From: Palsa-1150 sp964531095
Lineage (GTDB): Bacteria > Myxococcota_A > Polyangia > Polyangiales > Polyangiaceae
Direction of reading: 5' to 3'
NCBI GenBank assembly: GCA_964531095.1
Contig: CAZHED010000006.1
Location: forward strand, 1 to 64,000
Length of the DNA stretch: 64,000 nucleotides
The notes beneath the pieces are model-generated. The model searched no databases and was not told where the DNA came from. It saw nothing but the letters and a program-made list of their open reading frames with translations. The translations under genes and the position numbers were made by a program. Numbering within the stretch: the first letter of the stretch is position 1; the number at the start of each line of letters is the position of its first letter. Of the stretch, positions 34,393 to 42,735 are shown one piece after another.

Positions 34393-35324
34393 CCCTCCTC
34401 GGCTCGGTGCTCAGCACGACGACCTTGGCTCAGACGCTGCGGATGTCGGTGCCCTACGTGTGCGCGGGGCTGGGAGGCGTCTGGAGCGAGCGCAGCGGCG
34501 TCGTGAACATCGCGCTCGAAGGGATCCTGCTGGCGGGGGCGCTCGGGGGCGTCGTGGCGAACCTGGCCGCGGGCAGCGCGTGGGTCGGCGTGGCGGCGGG
34601 GGCGCTCGTCGGAGGAGCGGTCGGGGCGACCCACGCGCTCATCGTCGTCCGCGGGAGGGTCGACGCCATCGTCAGCGGTCTCGCGATCAATCTGGTCGCC
34701 GCCGGGGGCGCACGCTTCGTGCTGCGTGCGCTCTACCAATCCAGCTCCAACTCGCCTCCAGTGGGTGGGTTCCGTGCGCTCGTTCCCGGCGGTGCGAGCA
34801 GCGCGGCTCTTTTGGCGCGCACCTTGACCGACCCGTTGGCCCTCGCCGCGATCGCGCTGGTCTCGTGCTCCACGTGGATGATGGCGCGCACACGATTTGG
34901 GCTGCGCGTACGAGCGTGCGGCGAGGATCCTGTGGCGGCGACCGCGGCGGGTGTGCGGGTGGCTCGCGTGCGGATCGCCGCCGTGTCGCTCGGGGGCGCG
35001 CTCGCCGGGCTCGGGGGTGTCGCGCTGGCGTACGACCAGCACCAGTTTCAGTCCGGCATGAGTGGCGGGCGGGGGTTCATCGCGCTCGCTGCCGTCATTT
35101 TGTCCGGCTGGCGTCCCGCGGGTGCCGCTGCGGCATGCGTCGCGTTCGCCGCGCTCGACGCTGTGCAGATCGTCGTCCAAGAGCAAATACACGGGGCGGC
35201 CTATGCCGCGCAGATGCTGCCCTACGTGGCGACCTTGCTCGCGCTCGGGTTGATCGCGCGAAGGAGAGGCGCAGGAGCGATGGGGGGACGCGCGCCCGCG
35301 GGATTGGGCAAGCCGTTCGAATAG
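34389..35324 (+). CDS. ABC transporter permease (nucleoside/BMP type), second
   Basis: A 311-residue permease. The GTG at 34389 overlaps the first permease stop by 4 nt. The start MTLLGSVLSTTTLAQTLR and the motifs YVCAGLGGVWSERSGVVNIALEG (split here: SERSGVVNIALEGILLAG) and VDAIVSGLAINLVA are typical of the second permease of BMP-type importers. RVRACGEDPVAATAAGV is the conserved cytoplasmic loop. The gene ends 3 bp before the stop of the convergent DUF6600-like gene. Substrate is inferred only as nucleoside-like. Confidence 0.9.
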   Translation: MTLLGSVLSTTTLAQTLRMSVPYVCAGLGGVWSERSGVVNIALEGILLAGALGGVVANLAAGSAWVGVAAGALVGGAVGATHALIVVRGRVDAIVSGLAINLVAAGGARFVLRALYQSSSNSPPVGGFRALVPGGASSAALLARTLTDPLALAAIALVSCSTWMMARTRFGLRVRACGEDPVAATAAGVRVARVRIAAVSLGGALAGLGGVALAYDQHQFQSGMSGGRGFIALAAVILSGWRPAGAAAACVAFAALDAVQIVVQEQIHGAAYAAQMLPYVATLLALGLIARRRGAGAMGGRAPAGLGKPFE

Positions 35325-35327
35325 CCT

Positions 35328-36341
35328 TTACCTGCGCTTCGGCGCGCGCGTGCCGATCGTCGGGTAGTGGGGCGTCACGAACGGCGGGCTCCGCGCGACG
35401 TTTGCGGCCGGCGGCTGGGCGCCAAGTGCTTGGGCGGTCGACGGGCGCGCATAGGCGAGCGCGTTTGCCAAGCCGCGTTCGTTGCCCGTGCGGTGGACCA
35501 CGCGCGAAGGTTCGATCCCGAGCCGCGCAGGTGGCGGCCCGTGTAGGACCGCAGGTCGCGCGAGGCGACGCATCGCAGCCGATTTCGGCGCGGCGCCGGT
35601 GGACGCCGGCACAGTCCCGTCGACCACCGGGCTTGCCGGGACGTAAGGCCGCGTGTGAACCGCGATGGCCGTCGCGGGCTCCCCCGTGACCACTCGCGTC
35701 GCGACCGCGGGCGCGAAGAGATCGCTATGCGGGCAGAAGACGAACGGCTCCCACGCCGGAAACTCCGCGCCCACGGCGATCCCGTCATGCCAGGCCCAGG
35801 TCGCAGGCATCGGGGCCCATCCCACGTACGCGAAGTCTTCGCTTCCCACCCGCCAAGAAACCCACGCCCCCGCGTAGGCGCGCCCCGGGATCCACAACCA
35901 GCCGATTTCGCGACTTCGCTCCCATCGCCCATAGTGGAAGGTGACCCAGCCCCAGGCGTAGTCGCTCATCCAAACGTAGTCGCTGTCGTACGCCCAGTGG
36001 CCCGCGGTCAAATAGGGAGTGAAGTCCGCACCCACCTCGTCGGCGCTCGGTGCCCAGACTGTGCCGTAGACCGGGTCTTGCACCCACGTTCCGTGCGGGT
36101 CGAGCGCAGTGCGAAAGTCGGTGAGCGCGCTCGGGTCGGTATCGGCGTAGGCATCCGCCGGCGATCCGGTCGGCTCGCCTTGGCTAGGTGACACTTCGTT
36201 CGCCGTTTCGCTCGTCGACGGGTCGGTCGGCGGCCCAAAAGGGTCGGTGGCACCCGGATCCGCGTAGGCGGAGGAACCGGTGCCCAGGACCCAGCCGAAA
36301 GCGCAGAACAGAGAGGCGACCAAGACGCGACGCGTGCCCAT
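35328..36341 (-). CDS. Secreted protein, DUF6600-like (Trp/Tyr-rich)
   Basis: A 337-residue exported protein. The ATG at 36341 begins a signal peptide (MGTRRVLVASLFCAFGWVL ... AYA). The body has the typical repeated aromatic pattern of DUF6600 proteins: LDPHGTWVQDPVYGTVWAPS, YDSDYVWMSDYAWGWVTFHY, GRWERSREIGWLWIPG. The C-terminal 140 residues are Pro/Ala/Arg-rich and probably disordered. Localisation is periplasm or surface; no enzymatic residues are evident and the family has no established function. It is convergent with the ABC permease genes. The longer frame to 36491 lacks a signal peptide start and is rejected. Confidence 0.85.
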   Translation of the reverse strand: MGTRRVLVASLFCAFGWVLGTGSSAYADPGATDPFGPPTDPSTSETANEVSPSQGEPTGSPADAYADTDPSALTDFRTALDPHGTWVQDPVYGTVWAPSADEVGADFTPYLTAGHWAYDSDYVWMSDYAWGWVTFHYGRWERSREIGWLWIPGRAYAGAWVSWRVGSEDFAYVGWAPMPATWAWHDGIAVGAEFPAWEPFVFCPHSDLFAPAVATRVVTGEPATAIAVHTRPYVPASPVVDGTVPASTGAAPKSAAMRRLARPAVLHGPPPARLGIEPSRVVHRTGNERGLANALAYARPSTAQALGAQPPAANVARSPPFVTPHYPTIGTRAPKRR

Positions 36342-36525
36342 CCCAGATCCTTTCGTACCGTCCCGCCGCCAGTATGGGCCCAAAGCGCCGCCTTCGCCCG
36401 AGGATTCGGACGACGCCGGGCCCGAGCCGATCCGGCAGGGCCTGTGACCCGCGCGACCGGAGAAACCCTGGGACAGGGTGCCGGCATCCAAGGGGCATGA
36501 AGACGCTCAATCTCGGGAGACCGTC

Positions 36526-36945
36526 ATGACGGCCGTGGCTCACGGCGAGCGGGAAGGGGCTTCGCCGTCGCCCAAGAAATGGATGGTCTGGACCGGGCGC
36601 ATCCTCAGCGCCCTGCCGGTCCTTGCGATGGTGCCCAGCGCTTCGATGAAGCTGATGCACGCGCCGCAGTTCATCGAGCAATGGGTCGGAAAATTCGGCT
36701 ACGCAGAGGGGGCGGCCACCGGCATCGGCCTTCTCGAGCTCGCGTGCGTGGTTCTTTACGTCGTCCCGCGAACGGCGGTCCTCGGGGCCGTGCTGCTCAC
36801 GGGATACTTGGGAGGGGCCGTCGCCACCCACGTGCGCATCGGCGACCCCGGGTTTGTCGCGCCAGTCTTGCTGGGGGTCTTCGCGTGGGCCGGGCTCTAC
36901 TTGCGTGACGACCGGATTCGCGCGCTGCTGCCATTGAAGCAGTGA
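36526..36945 (+). CDS. DoxX-like family membrane protein
   Basis: A 139-residue small membrane protein with four hydrophobic segments, including VWTGRILSALPVLAMVPSAS, GIGLLELACVVLYVV and AVLGAVLLTGYLGGAVATHV. The spacing and the LMHAPQFIEQWVGKFGYAEG region match the DoxX-like (DUF4870/DoxX_2-type) group. The ATG at 36526 has a purine-rich GGGAG about seven bases upstream. The function in bacteria is not established. It is divergent from the DUF6600-like gene and convergent with hutI. Confidence 0.8.
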   Translation: MTAVAHGEREGASPSPKKWMVWTGRILSALPVLAMVPSASMKLMHAPQFIEQWVGKFGYAEGAATGIGLLELACVVLYVVPRTAVLGAVLLTGYLGGAVATHVRIGDPGFVAPVLLGVFAWAGLYLRDDRIRALLPLKQ

Positions 36946-36954
36946 CGCGACCTG

Positions 36955-38157
36955 TCATATCGCTCGGCCACCCACAATCACCGCACGCGTGATCGACACG
37001 CCCCACGGCTGGGCGATCGCCTGCTCGTGCGGCAACTCCCACGCGACGAGATCGGCGCGTGCGCCCTCCCGGAGAACTCCACGGTCGTCGAGGCCGAGGG
37101 CGTGTGCAGCGCTTCGCGTCGCGGCGATCAAGACTTCGTCAGGGGAAAAGCCGTACGCGCGAACCGCGAGCGCCATCGCGAGGGGCAGGCTTTCGGTCGG
37201 TGCGGTCCCCGGGTTCGCGTCGCTCGCGACGACCAGCGCGACACCCGCGTCGCGCAGGGCCTGCACGGGAGGCGGCGCCTGCGCGAGGGTGAAGCTGGCC
37301 ACGGGCAAAAGCACGGCCGCGACATTCGCGGCCGCGAGGGCCTCGATTCCTGCGCGCGATACGTGCTCGAGGTGGTCCGCCGAGGCGGCACCGAGCGATG
37401 CAGCGAGCTCGCTGCCGCCCACGTCCGCGAACTGGCCGACGTGAAGGCGCACCCCAAGCCCGGCAGCCCGCGCGGCCTCGCCCACGATTCGCGCCTCGCC
37501 GACCGTGAACGCCCCGGCGTCGACGTACGCGTCGACGAACCGTGCGAGGCGATCTCTGGCCACCTCGGGCACGAGCTCGTCCGCCACTCGCCGGACATAC
37601 GCCGCGCGATCCCCTCGCTCCGCGTCGGGCAGCGCGTGCAGCGCGAGGAGCGTGGGCACCACCGAAGGCACGTCCGAACGATTCGCGACCCGAGCGATTG
37701 CCTCGAGCTGTTTCCTCTCGTGCGTGCGCTCGAGACCGTAACCGCTCTTGACCTCCACGGTCGTTACGCCGAGCGACGCCATCCGCCGAAGACGAGCCGC
37801 CAACGCCTGTTCGAGCTGGTCCGTCCCCGCCGCCGCAACAGCGCGCTGGGTCGCGCGAATTCCCCCCCCCGCGCTCGCAATCGCCTGATAATCCTCTCCG
37901 CGCATGCGGGCGGCATACTCGGCGTGGCGCGAGCCGACCCAGCATGCGTGCGTGTGCGCGTCGACGAGCCCCGGCGTCACGACGCGATTGCCGACGTCGT
38001 CGAGAGCGACGCCGTGCGGCGCGCCCGTCCGCTCCCCCACGTAAGCGATGCGGTCCCCATCGAAGACTACGGCCCCGTCGTCCACCACCCCGAGGGCCCC
38101 GGGGCGAGCCGGATCGCAGGTCACTACACGCTTGGCCGCCACACCGCGCAGGGTCAT
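36955..38157 (-). CDS. hutI: Imidazolonepropionase
   Basis: A 400-residue zinc amidohydrolase that hydrolyses imidazolonepropionate to N-formimidoylglutamate, the third step of histidine catabolism. Metal ligand motifs are DAHTHACWVG, LHVGQFADVG, SADHLEHVS and VASDANPGTAP. SAGGGIRATQRAV and SGYGL also fit the family. The ATG at 38157 overlaps the nagZ stop by 4 nt (ATGA), so translation is coupled. hutU, hutH and hutG are not in the window. A run of nine C at 37862-37870 falls in the SAGGGI codons and is conserved sequence rather than an error. Confidence 0.95.
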   Translation of the reverse strand: MTLRGVAAKRVVTCDPARPGALGVVDDGAVVFDGDRIAYVGERTGAPHGVALDDVGNRVVTPGLVDAHTHACWVGSRHAEYAARMRGEDYQAIASAGGGIRATQRAVAAAGTDQLEQALAARLRRMASLGVTTVEVKSGYGLERTHERKQLEAIARVANRSDVPSVVPTLLALHALPDAERGDRAAYVRRVADELVPEVARDRLARFVDAYVDAGAFTVGEARIVGEAARAAGLGVRLHVGQFADVGGSELAASLGAASADHLEHVSRAGIEALAAANVAAVLLPVASFTLAQAPPPVQALRDAGVALVVASDANPGTAPTESLPLAMALAVRAYGFSPDEVLIAATRSAAHALGLDDRGVLREGARADLVAWELPHEQAIAQPWGVSITRAVIVGGRAI

Positions 38158-39221
38158 CGGCCCAGCCGCCGCGCCATCTCGCCCGCCACCTCGCGCGCTT
38201 GCTTGCCGCCAATCAGACGAGCGACGGTCGCGTCGTCGGGCGGGCCGGCGGTCGCGCGTCGCCGGGCGGCGGTGACCCGAGCGAGGGCCTGTTCGCATCG
38301 CGTGCGGAACGCCGGTGAAGCCTCGGCCTTCCGTGTCAGAGCCTCCGCGGCTCGCTCCTGATTTTCGACGCTCGCGCAGATGAGCAGCGCGTCGCATCCC
38401 GCTTCGATCGCCTGGACGGAGGCGTCTTCGATCGACCAGCGGGCCGCAATGGCGCGCATCTCCAGATCGTCGCTGACCAGCATGGCCCCGAATCCGAGTC
38501 GCTCGCGCAAATCGGTGCACACGGCGTGCGAGAGCGTCGCCGGGAGCGCCGGATCGATGGCCGGATAGACGACGTGTGCGGTCATCATCGAGGCGACGCC
38601 CGCCGCGGCAGCCGCCCGAAACGGCGTGAGCTCGACTCGCTCGAGCTCATCGCGGGCTCGATCGACCACGGGGAGGTCAAAATGGGAGTCCTTCGTCGTG
38701 TCGCCGTGACCGGGAAAGTGCTTTCCGCAAGCGAGCAGCCCCGCGCTCTGCAGACCGCGGATCCAAGCCGCGCCAAATCGCGCGCAGGTGTCAGGGTCGT
38801 CTCCGAACGCGCGGTCGCCGATGACCGGATTGTCGGCGCGGGTGTTGACGTCGAGCACAGGGGCGAAGACGATCGTGAACCCGAGAGCGGCCAGCTCGGC
38901 GCCGACAGCTCGGGCCAGACGCTCGGCGAAGTCCGCGTCGCCCCACGAGGCCACCGTGCGCATGGGGGGAACCTCGATCAGCGGTGCGCCCAGCCGCACC
39001 ACCCGCCCCCCTTCTTGATCCACGCCGACGAGCGGCGGTTCTCCTGCCGCACGGTGGATCGCGCGTGTGAGCGCGGCGACTTGCGCCGGATCGGACGTGA
39101 TGTTCCGCTTGAACAGGATGGCGCCGCCGCGGCGGCCATTCGACAGCGCCCGCGCGAACGGCTCCGGAAGGGAAGTGCCTTCGAAGCCCCCGACGACCAA
39201 ACCTCCAACGGCGGCCGTCAT
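38154..39221 (-). CDS. nagZ: Beta-N-acetylhexosaminidase (GH3, NagZ)
   Basis: A 355-residue GH3 enzyme that removes N-acetylglucosamine from anhydromuropeptides during peptidoglycan recycling. The signature KHFPGHGDTTKDSH (residues 167-180) is the NagZ catalytic acid/base loop, and the nucleophile lies in LVSDDLEMRA (from about residue 249). GAILFKRNITSD and VGVDQEGGRVVRL also match. There is no signal peptide, so it is cytoplasmic as expected. It overlaps the upstream TPR gene and the downstream hutI gene by 4 nt each. Confidence 0.95.
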   Translation of the reverse strand: MTAAVGGLVVGGFEGTSLPEPFARALSNGRRGGAILFKRNITSDPAQVAALTRAIHRAAGEPPLVGVDQEGGRVVRLGAPLIEVPPMRTVASWGDADFAERLARAVGAELAALGFTIVFAPVLDVNTRADNPVIGDRAFGDDPDTCARFGAAWIRGLQSAGLLACGKHFPGHGDTTKDSHFDLPVVDRARDELERVELTPFRAAAAAGVASMMTAHVVYPAIDPALPATLSHAVCTDLRERLGFGAMLVSDDLEMRAIAARWSIEDASVQAIEAGCDALLICASVENQERAAEALTRKAEASPAFRTRCEQALARVTAARRRATAGPPDDATVARLIGGKQAREVAGEMARRLGR

Positions 39222-40132
39222 GGAGGACCCGGGGCCGAGTCAGGCGACACGACCGCTGCGGACCAGTCGCGCGCGCACGCACGATCCTCTGCCGCCGCCA
39301 ATCCTGAGCAGCGCAGGACGTCGACCCTCGGTCCGAGGAGGAGATACTGATCGCGCGTGACGAAAGGCAGTTCCTCTCGCCACCGAGCCTGCACGGCGCG
39401 GGCCGCTTCGTCGGTCGCGTCTCGCCTCGCGAAGACCTCCAAGGTCGCCAGTCGCCGGCCGATCGACTCGTGTACATCGCTGGTCGACGGTGTGAGGGCG
39501 TAGGCGCGCTCGAGGTATCGAATCGCCGCTTGCGTCTCCCCGGCGCGGGTGAGGATCGAAGCCGCCGTCAGCGCGCGCTCTGCATCGGCGCCGTGCTCCA
39601 CAGCGCGCCCGATGGCCGTCGCACCGTCCTTTCGCCAGGCGTCGCGGTCGGCATCGGTGCGAAGAAAGCTCGGCGCGATGAACGCGATGAACTGGCCGTA
39701 CCGCATCCAGAGTTTGGCATCCTGCGGTCGCTCTCGTGTTCCGCGCTCCAGGTAGGCGCGCGCTTTGCGAACATCGTCTTCCGTGCCTTGGAGCGGCCGA
39801 TACGCGAGCATCGTATCGACGTATTGATAGACCGGCTCGTACGTCGGCTCGAGCTCCAGGATCGCGTCCACGTAGTTCGGTACGTCGCGAAACTCGCGGT
39901 GCTCTGACCAATGAATGCCGTATTCGACCAGCAGCTTCGCCCAGAGAAGGTCGACGGCGGCGGCGTCCCATCCGAGCGTCGAGGCGTGGAGCTGCGCAGG
40001 GGGCGGGAGTGCGTAGACCTCGTCGCTTTCTTTGATTGAATGCACCGTCCTGGCGAGGCGCGGCTGGGTGCGGGCGACGCCGAGAACGGATGTCGCCAGA
40101 AGCAGCGCGGCGCCGACGGTCGAGCGCCTCAT
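39218..40132 (-). CDS. Tetratricopeptide-like repeat protein, exported or membrane-anchored
   Basis: A 304-residue protein with an N-terminal hydrophobic segment (STVGAALLLATSVLGVA) that looks like a signal or anchor. It is followed by helical repeats of TPR type: VPNYVDAILELEPTYEPVYQ, YLERGTRERPQDAKLWMRYG, AIRYLERAYALTPSTSDVHE. The ATG at 40132 overlaps the upstream pilin-like gene by 4 nt; the longer frame to 41008 is rejected because it crosses that gene. A scaffolding or assembly role beside the pilin-like protein is plausible but not shown. Confidence 0.8.
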   Translation of the reverse strand: MRRSTVGAALLLATSVLGVARTQPRLARTVHSIKESDEVYALPPPAQLHASTLGWDAAAVDLLWAKLLVEYGIHWSEHREFRDVPNYVDAILELEPTYEPVYQYVDTMLAYRPLQGTEDDVRKARAYLERGTRERPQDAKLWMRYGQFIAFIAPSFLRTDADRDAWRKDGATAIGRAVEHGADAERALTAASILTRAGETQAAIRYLERAYALTPSTSDVHESIGRRLATLEVFARRDATDEAARAVQARWREELPFVTRDQYLLLGPRVDVLRCSGLAAAEDRACARDWSAAVVSPDSAPGPP

Positions 40133-40677
40133 TCCACTTCCGAATCCACGAACATCCCGGGATCCAAAGCCGGTCCCAGCGGGTCTCCCTCGATGGATCG
40201 GCCCGTCACTTCGAACGTGCTCGAGACACCGTCGCCATCGAGGTCGCCGTGCGCGTGCGCCCGGAAGGTGCTCTTGGCCGGAGAGAGCACGCTGTCGAAC
40301 GCGAACGCAAAGCAGTGGGGAGTCCCCGCGGGCACGGGACGGAAGCCGAGGGCCATCCAGGTGGGGCTGTCCCACGCATTCGGGGGGTCGACTTCGCAGT
40401 GGCCACGCGGCGGAGAGGCGGGGGTCAGGGGGGTGCTGGGCGGAAATGCGGGAGCGCCCGCAGTCGCGGCGTTCTCCTGCGCGTAAGCGATCGCCGAGGC
40501 GCCCAATCGCTCGAGTCCCTCTACCGGTTCGACCAAGCGCGACGCATGCACTTCGCGGACGAATGTCGGGACCGCAATCGCGACGAGCGACCCGACGAGC
40601 GCAAAGGCAATCGCCACCTCGAGCGGAGCAAACGGACGGGCGCGAGCACGGCTCGAAACAGGCCGGACCATCGTCAT
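40129..40677 (-). CDS. Pilin-like (type II secretion/type IV pilus) protein with atypical cleavage site
   Basis: A 182-residue protein with a short basic leader and an N-terminal hydrophobic helix, RPFAPLEVAIAFALVGSLVA. In ordinary prepilins the cut is after Gly before Phe with Glu at +5 (GFTLIE). Here Phe16 and Glu20 keep that spacing but the residue before Phe is Pro15, not Gly, so processing by the prepilin peptidase is uncertain. The rest has a globular part with a calcium-loop-like DLDGDGVSSTFE. ATG 40677 is the first start; another lies at 40671. It heads a four-gene overlapping run. Confidence 0.7.
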   Translation of the reverse strand: MTMVRPVSSRARARPFAPLEVAIAFALVGSLVAIAVPTFVREVHASRLVEPVEGLERLGASAIAYAQENAATAGAPAFPPSTPLTPASPPRGHCEVDPPNAWDSPTWMALGFRPVPAGTPHCFAFAFDSVLSPAKSTFRAHAHGDLDGDGVSSTFEVTGRSIEGDPLGPALDPGMFVDSEVE

Positions 40678-40733
40678 GGTGTACGATCCGAACAGGCTCT
40701 GCGTCCACCGGCTTGCCAGGTATAAGGGCCGTC

Positions 40734-41849
40734 ATGCCCAGCAGCGGCGCCGCGATCGCGCCCGGACGTCGGATCGCGCGGGCCCTCCGCTGGGGCCTCG
40801 CGCTCGTGGCCCTCGCGTTCGTTGCCTGGGTCGTTCCGGTGCGCGACCACTGTTGGGACGCGCGTTCTCCATCGTCGACCCGCGTCTCCATTTCCCGCGA
40901 TGCCGACGCGGGCGGCTCGTGCGTGCTCCACGCCCGAACGGGGGACGTTCGGATCGATGCCGCGCAATGTGCCAAGCTCACGTGCGAGCCGGGGATCGTC
41001 TCGACCATCGGGCACGCGCGCCCGGGGGTGCTCTCGATGTTGTGGGGCCTCTACGCGCTCGGCACGCTCGCCTGGGCCGGGAGGTGGCGCGCGCTGCTCC
41101 GTCTCACGGGGGTCGACCTGTCGCTCGGCGACACGTGGCGCGTATCGATCGAGGCGCAAGCGGGAGGCATCCTCTTGCCCGGTGGGATCGGGGGCGACGC
41201 TCTGCGGATCGCGGCGGTCGTGGCCCGATTGCCCAGGGGGGCAGGGGAGGGCGCAGCGTTGTCGATCGCGGTGGGGTCCGTTCTCCTCGACCGCGCGGTC
41301 GGGCTTGCGGTCATCGGCGCGACGGCGGCGCTCCTCGCGTTTGCGTGGGGCGGAGCGCAGGCGGGACCCTTCGCGAACGCTCTGGCCGCGCTTCCCGTTG
41401 CATTCGTGCTCGGTATTGTCGCGGTCCGTCGCATACCCTTTCACCGATTCGGCTGGTTCGTCGAGGGGCGCATGGGTCGCATCGCCAAGCCGCTGCTCGA
41501 AACCATTCGCGACCCCGGTGCGCCACGAGCCCTGGCGGCGGCGGCGGCCCTGAGCGCCCTCGTCGCGTGCGCGCAGTTTCTCACCGTCCGCGGCCTGGTC
41601 TTCGCGGTCGGCGGGGTGCCCGCGACCGAGAAGTGGGTGTACATCGGCACGGCGATGGCATTCGTCGTATCGGCTCTCCCGACGCTCCCAGGCGGGTGGG
41701 GAACGGCCGACGCGACCTACGTTCTGTTCTTTGGCCTCGCCGGGCTCACCCCCGGGGTCGCGCTCGCGGTGTGCCTCTTGTATCGCTTGTTCTGGTACGG
41801 GTGCGCCGTCGTGGGCGCTGTCCTCTATGTCGCGCGGGCGCGGCGCTAG
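40734..41849 (+). CDS. Flippase-like (UPF0104/lysylphosphatidylglycerol synthase TM region) membrane protein
   Basis: A 371-residue polytopic inner-membrane protein. Eight or so hydrophobic segments occur, with a short extracytoplasmic insert after helix 1 containing three Cys (DHCWD, CVLHAR, AAQCAK). GIGGDALRIAAVV and SALPTLPGGWGTADATYVLF are typical of the UPF0104 (AglD/MprF transmembrane-like) group. Such proteins are thought to move lipid-linked groups across membranes; the substrate is unknown. ATG 40734 is divergent from the pilin-like gene. It is convergent with parB, with 10 bp between the stops. Confidence 0.85.
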   Translation: MPSSGAAIAPGRRIARALRWGLALVALAFVAWVVPVRDHCWDARSPSSTRVSISRDADAGGSCVLHARTGDVRIDAAQCAKLTCEPGIVSTIGHARPGVLSMLWGLYALGTLAWAGRWRALLRLTGVDLSLGDTWRVSIEAQAGGILLPGGIGGDALRIAAVVARLPRGAGEGAALSIAVGSVLLDRAVGLAVIGATAALLAFAWGGAQAGPFANALAALPVAFVLGIVAVRRIPFHRFGWFVEGRMGRIAKPLLETIRDPGAPRALAAAAALSALVACAQFLTVRGLVFAVGGVPATEKWVYIGTAMAFVVSALPTLPGGWGTADATYVLFFGLAGLTPGVALAVCLLYRLFWYGCAVVGAVLYVARARR

Positions 41850-41859
41850 GAGCGCTCCT

Positions 41860-42735
41860 TCAGAGGAGCTTGTCGAGGATGCGGTCGAGCGCGTCGAGAT
41901 CGCCGTAAGGAATCACCACCTCGCCCTTGTTGCCGCGGTCGCGCACTTCGACCTTGGTCCCGAGCGATCGAGCCAGCCGCGCCTCGAGATCGCGGACGCT
42001 CGGACTCTTCTCGCCGTTCGCCGCAGGGCGCCCGTCGACTTTGCGACCGGCGCGCTGCCTCACGAGCGCTTCGGTCGCGCGTACGCTCAAGTTGCCGCGA
42101 AGCACGCGCTCGGCAAGCTCTTCGATGGCCGCGGCGTCGCCCCCTCCGAGCAAGGCGCGGGCGTGTCCCTCGCTGAGCTGCCCGTCCACGACCTTCGCCC
42201 GGACGCGCGGCGGGAGCTTGAGCAGGCGGAGGGCGTTCGCAATGGTCGTCCGGTCTTTGCCGACGCGCTCGGCGAGGGCCTCCTGCGAAAAGCCATGCTC
42301 GCGCACCAGGCGGTCGAACGCTTCGGCAAGCTCGATCGGGTTGAGGTCCTCGCGCTGGACGTTCTCGATCAGCGCCAGCTCGAACGCCTCTTTGGCGCTG
42401 ACGTCCTTGACGACCACGAGCGCTTCGCGCATGCCCGCACGCTGAAGGGCGCGCCACCGCCGCTCCCCCGCGACGATCTCGAACTTGTCCACCTGGCCCG
42501 TCGCGGGCCGAACCACCAGCGGTTCCACGAGCCCGTGCTCACGAATGCTCTGGGCGAGTTCGTCGAGCTTTCGGGCGTCGAAGTGCTGCCGAGGCTGTCC
42601 GCTCTGAGGAACGATCCTCTCGAGGGGGCACAAGAACACGCTCTTGTCGCCGAACCCCGGCGACGGCAACGCGGCCGGCAGCAGTGCGTCGAGACCCCGG
42701 CCCAGCGCACGGCGCTTCGTGTCCGTGGGGCTCAT
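41860..42735 (-). CDS. parB: Chromosome partitioning protein ParB
   Basis: A 291-residue ParB/Spo0J-type protein. It opens with LGRGLDALLP, typical of ParB, and carries the CTPase/nuclease-like domain with EIVAGERRWRALQRAG, ALIENVQREDLNPIE (partition box II) and a helix-turn-helix (FSQEALAERVGKDRTTIANA). The C-terminal dimerisation region ends GEVVIPYGDLDALDRILDKL. It binds centromere parS sites and works with ParA in chromosome segregation. The ATG at 42735 overlaps the ParA stop by 4 nt. No canonical parS site was found by eye in the neighbourhood. Confidence 0.95.
   Translation of the reverse strand: MSPTDTKRRALGRGLDALLPAALPSPGFGDKSVFLCPLERIVPQSGQPRQHFDARKLDELAQSIREHGLVEPLVVRPATGQVDKFEIVAGERRWRALQRAGMREALVVVKDVSAKEAFELALIENVQREDLNPIELAEAFDRLVREHGFSQEALAERVGKDRTTIANALRLLKLPPRVRAKVVDGQLSEGHARALLGGGDAAAIEELAERVLRGNLSVRATEALVRQRAGRKVDGRPAANGEKSPSVRDLEARLARSLGTKVEVRDRGNKGEVVIPYGDLDALDRILDKLL

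Noticed and set aside
41848..41859. 12-bp perfect palindrome between the flippase-like gene and parB
   Set aside because: Too short for a terminator (no T tract) and not a parS-like sequence; probably coincidence at the stop codon.
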